Shown: in pieces, positions 44,406 to 48,217 of the stretch
Position numbering within the stretch: the first letter of the stretch is position 1
How the letters are laid out: each line of letters starts with the position of its first letter
NCBI GenBank assembly: GCA_024644045.1
Contig: JAHELT010000015.1
Location: 2,452-50,668, forward strand
DNA length: 48,217 nt
DNA from: Chromatiales bacterium
GTDB lineage: Bacteria; Pseudomonadota; Gammaproteobacteria; JAHELT01
Reading direction: 5' to 3'
Program-made: the position numbers and the translations under genes
Notes under the pieces: model-generated
What the model was told of the DNA's origin: nothing
Databases searched by the model: none
Seen by the model: only the letters and a program-made list of their open reading frames with translations

Positions 44406-44825
44406 TCAGGGTGAGTTGTCTGCGGACCCGCCGCCTGCCGGAAGACGCGGCAGCTGGTCATCGATTTCGAACCAGGGAATTTGCTCCGCGCAGTGGACGT
44501 GGAATGTCGGTTCGAACCGCTGCGGCTCATCCAGCGTGCTGATGTAAATGTGCATCTCGCCGGGGTATCGATCCGCGCGATAGGTCAAAGGCGTACCACA
44601 CACGCTGCAGAAATCCCGCGTGACGCCGGCCGAAGAGGCGTAGCTTGCCACGGGTCCCGTACGGGTGAACTTCGCTGCATCCACGCCGACGAATGCGGCA
44701 ACGGCTGCGCCGGTGCTGCGCCGGCAGCTCTCGCAGTGGCAATAGCCCACCCACAGCGGTGGTTCCGCGAACTCGAAACGCACCTGCCCGCACAGGCAAT
44801 GCCCGGTCCCCTGTACTTGCTGCAT
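44406..44825 (-). CDS. GFA family (DUF636) zinc protein
   Basis: The 139-residue protein has the zinc-binding Cys pattern of glutathione-dependent formaldehyde-activating enzyme relatives: CLC (Cys10, Cys12), CHCESC (Cys29, Cys31, Cys34) and FCSVCGTPL (Cys73, Cys76), plus the YCHCESCRRSTGAAVAAF block. The founding enzyme's formaldehyde-glutathione role is disputed, and most members have unknown substrates. It is followed by the GlcG gene after 20 bp. Confidence 0.9.
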   Translation of the reverse strand: MQQVQGTGHCLCGQVRFEFAEPPLWVGYCHCESCRRSTGAAVAAFVGVDAAKFTRTGPVASYASSAGVTRDFCSVCGTPLTYRADRYPGEMHIYISTLDEPQRFEPTFHVHCAEQIPWFEIDDQLPRLPAGGGSADNSP

Positions 44826-44876
44826 GATCTGATCCTCATATCCGTGACGCTGCGGCGTACCGCCGGCGTCCGCGGT

Positions 44877-45758
44877 TCAGTCCATCAATGCATCACTGCG
44901 CACCCGGCGGCGCTCCGCTTCGATGTGCGCCGCGGTAACCTTGCCGTACAGCTCACGCGTGCGATGCACGCTGCCGATCATGCCCGGTTTCCCGGCAAAC
45001 GACATGATCAGCAGCAGGCGATCGGTGGCGCCGGTGTTCTCGGTCACCCGGTGCAGCGAGAACCGTCCCAGAAACAGCTGCAGATCACCCGCGCGCAGCG
45101 GCAACCGCCTGACGCGCGCGGTGTCGCCGTCGAGCACTTGCTTCACCTCATCATAGTGCTCATCATGCGCATCGCGCAGATTCGGGACGTATTCGAAGTG
45201 CCCGCCCGATGCTGCCGCCTGGAGCAGTGTGGTGATCGTAAATTCGTTGGTGTCGAAGTGCCAGTTGAAACAGGAACCTGGCACGCCGACGTTGACGATC
45301 ATGTTGGAAACCGGATCGTCGTAGATGTAGAGCGAGCGCTTGCCGAGACAGGCGGCGACGAACGCGGTGAGCGGCGGCCAGTAGTACAGGCGTCGCGCGG
45401 ATGTCTCCGTACCGAACAGGTCGCTGGTGATGAACCCGTTGCTGCGCTCCATGAAGATCCGCCGAGGGTGCCCGGGTGGCAGCGCCGGGTCGTCGCTGGA
45501 AAAATACACGTTGGTTTTCGTAGACGGCGAGAAGTAGGCGTTTGCACGCCGCGCCCGGCACTCAGCCAGCAGTTGTTTCACGCCCGCCTCGCTCAGGAAA
45601 CCGTCGAGCACGGCGCAGCCGTCTACGGCGAGTTCCTCGCGCACGTGCCTGATCACTTCGGCGAAGCGCGGTGCCTGCGGACGATCGATCGGATAGCGGG
45701 CGTGATCGACCAGCGAACGGTAGAGCTCGGTGTGGTCTGTGTTCTGCGGCGGCGACAT
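44877..45758 (-). CDS. Fe(II)/2-oxoglutarate-dependent oxygenase
   Basis: The 293-residue cupin-fold oxygenase has the iron triad His167 and Asp169 in FNWHFDTNEFT and His236 in FSLHRVTENTG, with Arg247 (ATDRLLL) as the 2-oxoglutarate anchor. The retained Asp indicates a hydroxylase rather than a halogenase. The arrangement GDLQLFLGRFSLHRVT resembles amino-acid-modifying members of the HalD/BesD-like neighbourhood, but the similarity is judged by eye and the substrate is unknown. It is soluble, 20 bp downstream of the ABM gene, and is followed by the GFA and GlcG genes. Confidence 0.82.
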   Translation of the reverse strand: MSPPQNTDHTELYRSLVDHARYPIDRPQAPRFAEVIRHVREELAVDGCAVLDGFLSEAGVKQLLAECRARRANAYFSPSTKTNVYFSSDDPALPPGHPRRIFMERSNGFITSDLFGTETSARRLYYWPPLTAFVAACLGKRSLYIYDDPVSNMIVNVGVPGSCFNWHFDTNEFTITTLLQAAASGGHFEYVPNLRDAHDEHYDEVKQVLDGDTARVRRLPLRAGDLQLFLGRFSLHRVTENTGATDRLLLIMSFAGKPGMIGSVHRTRELYGKVTAAHIEAERRRVRSDALMD

Positions 45759-45778
45759 GACGGGAGCAGCCGGGTGAG

Positions 45779-46069
45779 TCAGAAGACAGGCTCGTAGTGT
45801 TCGACCACCGGGAACGGATCGTAGAAGTGATGCAGCAGTGCCCGCCAGCGCTGATACTCATCGGACTGGCGGAAACCGTGCGTGTGATCCTCCAGAGTTT
45901 CCCACCTGACCAGCAGCACGTAGCGGCTGCGGTTCTCGATACAGCGCTGCAGTTCGTGGGACAGGTACCCCCGCATCGAGGCGATGATTCTTCGGGCCTC
46001 GGCAAACGCTGCTTCGAATGCGCCTTCCTGTCCCGGCTTTACGTCCAGCATGGCAACTTCAAGGATCAC
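45779..46069 (-). CDS. Antibiotic biosynthesis monooxygenase (ABM) domain protein
   Basis: The 96-residue dimeric ferredoxin-like fold protein starts MILEVAMLDVKPGQEGAFEAAFAE, then SMRGYLSHELQRCIENRSRYVLLVRWETLEDHTHGFRQS and an HHFYDPFPVVEHYEPVF end typical of the family. Members range from cofactor-free monooxygenases to heme-degrading or quinone-related proteins. The start is GTG 46069, after a GTGAGAA stretch. It is the first intact gene upstream of the 2OG oxygenase and probably co-transcribed with it. Confidence 0.88.
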   Translation of the reverse strand: MILEVAMLDVKPGQEGAFEAAFAEARRIIASMRGYLSHELQRCIENRSRYVLLVRWETLEDHTHGFRQSDEYQRWRALLHHFYDPFPVVEHYEPVF

Positions 46070-46105
46070 TTCTCACTCTCGGCCGGTGGGCTGCGACGAA
46101 CATTG

Positions 46106-46290
46106 TTACAGTATGGCAGGTGCCGCGTCGACCGATTTTAGCACCGGTAGGCAATGAAACTCGACGAGGTCGTCCCAGCGATGCTGCCAGCGTTCGAGCA
46201 GCGCCGGGTCGTCACACGCCATGCGCTGGAAACAGCGTGCAAATCCTGCGTTACCCGCGAGTCCACGTAGTGCAGCCCCGCGGGCAGCAT
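46106..46290 (-). pseudogene. DUF3303-like pseudogene remnant
   Basis: On the minus strand one frame reads MLPAGLHYVDSRVTQDLHA and then a different frame reads CFQRMACDDPALLERWQHRW followed by DDLVEFHCLPVLKSVDAA, to a TAA at 46106-46108. Joined across a single-base shift near 46228-46245, this matches the C-terminal two thirds of DUF3303 proteins (GLxYVDSWV..RCFQLM..DDPALLxxW..RWxDLVxFEVVPV). The N-terminal strand is missing and the region abuts the membrane-protein gene. It is therefore a truncated and frameshifted relic, unless the shift is a sequencing error. Confidence 0.65.
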
Positions 46291-46303
46291 CGCCCGGGCA
46301 GGA

Positions 46304-46642
46304 TTACCTTCGAGGCGGCCGCATGAAAATTGCGATTGGCAGGATCAACATACACACGGAAACCGCCAGTGCCGTCTTGTCCGCATGCCTGGACAGTCCG
46401 AATGCGCCGTTCACTTCGATAGGGAAGCGGCGCACGATCTCGACGACCGTCGCGCGGTCGGGTTCGGCGAGCGTGCTGTCCGCGACCTGCTGCGCCAGCG
46501 GTGAGAAGAACGCGGGCTCGTAAGGCGCATAGTCGATTGTCAGCAGGCCGTGACCGGTAATGACTATCACCGCCAGCGCGAAAGCCAGCTGACCGATCGC
46601 CAGCACCAGGACGGAAAAAGGTATCTGTTTGAGACGCTGCAT
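46304..46642 (-). CDS. Small membrane protein of unknown function
   Basis: The 112-residue protein has two predicted membrane helices (about residues 9-32 and 88-107) connected by a polar loop of about 55 residues (IDYAPYEPAFFSPLAQQVADSTLAEPDRATVVEIVRRF), probably periplasmic, and a basic C-terminus (RPPRR). ATG 46642 has a GGGAA site 6 bp upstream; an earlier ATG at 46657 has none. I do not recognise the family. It lies 24 bp downstream of the HAD gene. Confidence 0.6.
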   Translation of the reverse strand: MQRLKQIPFSVLVLAIGQLAFALAVIVITGHGLLTIDYAPYEPAFFSPLAQQVADSTLAEPDRATVVEIVRRFPIEVNGAFGLSRHADKTALAVSVCMLILPIAIFMRPPRR

Positions 46643-46666
46643 TTCTGTTCCCGGCATCGCCGGCGG

Positions 46667-47311
46667 TTACCGGCATTGTTCCACGCAATCCTGCAACCGG
46701 TCCGGACTGGCGCACAAGCGATGCGCTCCGCTTTCCACGAGTTCGCGCCTGCTGCCGTAGCCCCACAGCACACCGATCGCAGACAAGCCGTTGCAGCGGG
46801 CACCGGCCATGTCGTGCCGCCGGTCGCCGATCATGACAGTCGAGCGCGCCGCAATCTGCTCCTCGCGCAATACGAAGTCGATCAGCTCCCCCTTGTCGGT
46901 CAGCGAACCGTCGAGGCCGCTGCCGTAGACCTGTCGGAAAAACCTGTCCAGGTTGAAATGCGCGACGATATCGCGAGCATAGACGGTTGGTTTGGAAGTC
47001 ACAATGTACATCGCCTGCGCATGCTGCTCGCCGAGTGCGGACAGCGCGTCGACGATATCTGTATACACCCGGTTCTCGAACATTCCGACGCGCGCGAAGC
47101 GTTCACGGTAGTGTGCAAGGGCGCGCTCAGCGTCACACTGCGAGCCGAGCAGTTCACGGAACGAATCGAGCAGCGGCGGACCGATGTAGCGGGTCAGGCT
47201 CGCGCGCGGCGGCGCCGCGCGGCCGAGCTTCTGCAGCGCATACTGAATGCAGGCGGTGATTCCCACCTGGGGGTCGGTAAGCGTGCCGTCCAGATCAAAA
47301 AACAGGTGCAT
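46667..47311 (-). CDS. HAD-superfamily phosphatase, phosphoglycolate-phosphatase-like
   Basis: The 214-residue HAD hydrolase has FFDLDGTLTD (nucleophile Asp6, Asp8), IVTSKPT (motif II Ser/Thr region), a Lys in TDKGELIDF, and the MIGDRRHDMAGARCNG motif with the metal-binding acids. A helical cap lies in between, as in Gph/PpaX phosphatases that remove phosphoglycolate or pyrophosphate. The ATG starts directly after the stop of the upstream gene, so it is coupled or co-transcribed. Confidence 0.9.
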   Translation of the reverse strand: MHLFFDLDGTLTDPQVGITACIQYALQKLGRAAPPRASLTRYIGPPLLDSFRELLGSQCDAERALAHYRERFARVGMFENRVYTDIVDALSALGEQHAQAMYIVTSKPTVYARDIVAHFNLDRFFRQVYGSGLDGSLTDKGELIDFVLREEQIAARSTVMIGDRRHDMAGARCNGLSAIGVLWGYGSRRELVESGAHRLCASPDRLQDCVEQCR

Positions 47312-47650
47312 TCAGGTACTGCCCTGAGCCGCCTCGACGGCCAGCGTCACCGCCTCGCCGGTCGGACGCGACAGCACTCTGCCCAGGCTGTAGACGGCCA
47401 CCAGCTGTCCGCGGCTCTCGCCGAAACCCAGGGCCTGTGCCGCGCAGTACTCGCTCAGCCCGCGCGCGATGAAGTCGATGCGCTGCTGCGACTTCGGCGT
47501 CACTTCGATGAACGCATTGAGGCTGGTGCCGGCCGCGACTTCGCTGAAGTCGGCGGCTTTCAGGAACGGTGCGAGCGCGTGAATCGCGGCGTCCTCGAAG
47601 CCGGCGGTGCAATGCAGGCTGAAGACGTGAAACTCTCTGGTCTTGATCAT
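47312..47650 (-). CDS. Hypothetical protein between murB and HAD gene
   Basis: The 112-residue soluble protein begins MIKTREFHVFSLHCTAGFED and contains ALAPFLKAADFSEVAAG and FIEVTPKSQQRIDFIARGL, ending near a C-terminal helix (GEAVTLAVEAAQGST). No family is recognised. ATG 47650 lies 7 bp after the murB stop, and its own stop abuts the HAD ATG. The three therefore form a tight operon. An open frame to 47806 is antisense-like and discarded. Confidence 0.6.
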   Translation of the reverse strand: MIKTREFHVFSLHCTAGFEDAAIHALAPFLKAADFSEVAAGTSLNAFIEVTPKSQQRIDFIARGLSEYCAAQALGFGESRGQLVAVYSLGRVLSRPTGEAVTLAVEAAQGST

Positions 47651-47657
47651 TGCCGGC

Positions 47658-48217
47658 TCAGACGATCTCGGGTTCGATTTCCAGCGTGATGCCGAAGGTT
47701 CGGGCGACGTCCGCGCGCGCGCACTCCGCCAGCTCGAGCAGTTCCCGGCCGCTCGCATGACCGTGGTTGACGAGCACCAGTGCATGACGTTCGTAGAAGC
47801 CGGCATCCCCCCGCCGCCGGCCCTTCCAGCCGCAATGCTCGATCAACCAGGCGGCGGGCAGTTTGAAGACGCCGCCGGGCTGCGGGTAAGCAGGTAAGTC
47901 TGTGAACTGACGGCGCAGCGACTCGAGCCGCCCGGGGGCGACGAGCGGGTTCTTGAAGAAGCTGCCGGCGTTGCCGAGCGCTGCCGGATCCGGGAGTCTG
48001 GCGCGACGCAGCTCGCACACGGCCTGACTGATGCTGCGGGCATCGGGTGAGGTTACGCCGTTGGCATCCAACTGCTGCTGCACGCCGCGGTATCCGGTCA
48101 CGTAACGCGGCACGCGCGGCAGTCTGACCGTTATCGCTGTAACGACGTACTCGCCGCGCACCTCGCGCTTGAAAATACTGTCACGGTAGCGGAAGCCGCA
48201 TGCCTGATTGCTGAACG
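47658..48217 (-). CDS. murB: UDP-N-acetylenolpyruvoylglucosamine reductase, C-terminal part
   Basis: The gene runs off the right edge; about 186 C-terminal residues are visible. FSNQACGFRYRDSIFK, then LPDPAALGNAGSFFKNPLV, with the catalytic Ser/Glu region (GSFFKNP and a final LEIEPEI), and AAWLIEHCGWKG identify the E. coli-type (type I) MurB. This FAD/NADPH enzyme makes UDP-MurNAc in the cytosol. The visible segment is intact and no frameshift is seen. It heads the operon murB - hypothetical - HAD phosphatase. Confidence 0.95.
   Translation of the reverse strand, partial: FSNQACGFRYRDSIFKREVRGEYVVTAITVRLPRVPRYVTGYRGVQQQLDANGVTSPDARSISQAVCELRRARLPDPAALGNAGSFFKNPLVAPGRLESLRRQFTDLPAYPQPGGVFKLPAAWLIEHCGWKGRRRGDAGFYERHALVLVNHGHASGRELLELAECARADVARTFGITLEIEPEIV

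Overview
The window is a gene-dense, high-GC piece of bacterial chromosome with about 57 protein genes, two pseudogenes and three short repeat or mobile elements. I see no rRNA, tRNA or CRISPR array. The families present (E. coli-type MurB, a Spy/CpxP-like protein, a PA0069-type radical SAM protein, DUF3135, PilZ and FHA proteins, a phasin) and the GTG/TTG starts with Shine-Dalgarno and sigma70-like signals point to a gammaproteobacterium, probably an environmental polyhydroxyalkanoate-storing species. The exact lineage cannot be fixed from the sequence alone.

Layout. 1-11.3 kb: end of a lipoprotein gene, a full-length Lhr helicase, a penicillin-acylase homologue without a signal peptide, a PilZ protein, an HtrA-like pseudoprotease, a type I phosphodiesterase and an MFS transporter. 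11.4-16.2 kb: MazG-like pyrophosphohydrolase, peroxiredoxin, flavin reductase, phasin with its own promoter and terminator, Spy/CpxP-like protein, FrnE-like DsbA protein, dienelactone hydrolase and a small unknown protein. 16.3-24 kb: repeat copy A, a zinc-less alcohol dehydrogenase relative, DUF924, Nudix, branched-chain aminotransferase, alpha/beta hydrolase, a frameshifted small gene, then periplasmic MsrA - DUF488 - MITE - cytoplasmic MsrA. 24-34 kb: GIY-YIG protein coupled to a ureohydrolase, ATP-dependent DNA ligase, HExxH protein, DUF3135, a divergent MEMO/radical-SAM pair, endonuclease V, an AIG2-type cyclotransferase and quinone reductase. 33-36.2 kb: a compact operon msrB - glycosyltransferase - MTA/SAH nucleosidase-like - spore-photoproduct-lyase-like radical SAM protein. 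36.3-41.5 kb: DUF1992, FHA, PilZ, secreted proteins, ChaC, PA0069 radical SAM and an exported Nudix protein. 41.6-48.2 kb: repeat copy B and then an all-minus-strand run: murB (partial) - unknown - HAD phosphatase - membrane protein - DUF3303 pseudogene - ABM - Fe/2OG oxygenase - GFA - GlcG - OmpR-type regulator - histidine kinase.

Common threads. Repair of oxidised protein and handling of oxidants recur (two MsrA, one MsrB, a peroxiredoxin, a DsbA-like protein), as do DNA repair functions (Lhr, ATP ligase, endonuclease V, an SPL-like protein) and radical SAM chemistry (three proteins). In the SPL-like operon a nucleosidase could remove the 5'-deoxyadenosine that radical SAM enzymes produce. 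The least conventional features are a 275-309 bp repeat found twice, each time directly behind the stop codon of a minus-strand gene and carrying a decayed conserved reading frame; a 263-bp MITE inserted at a stop codon; the four-gene msrB/SPL operon; and an HtrA-like protein that has lost its whole catalytic triad.
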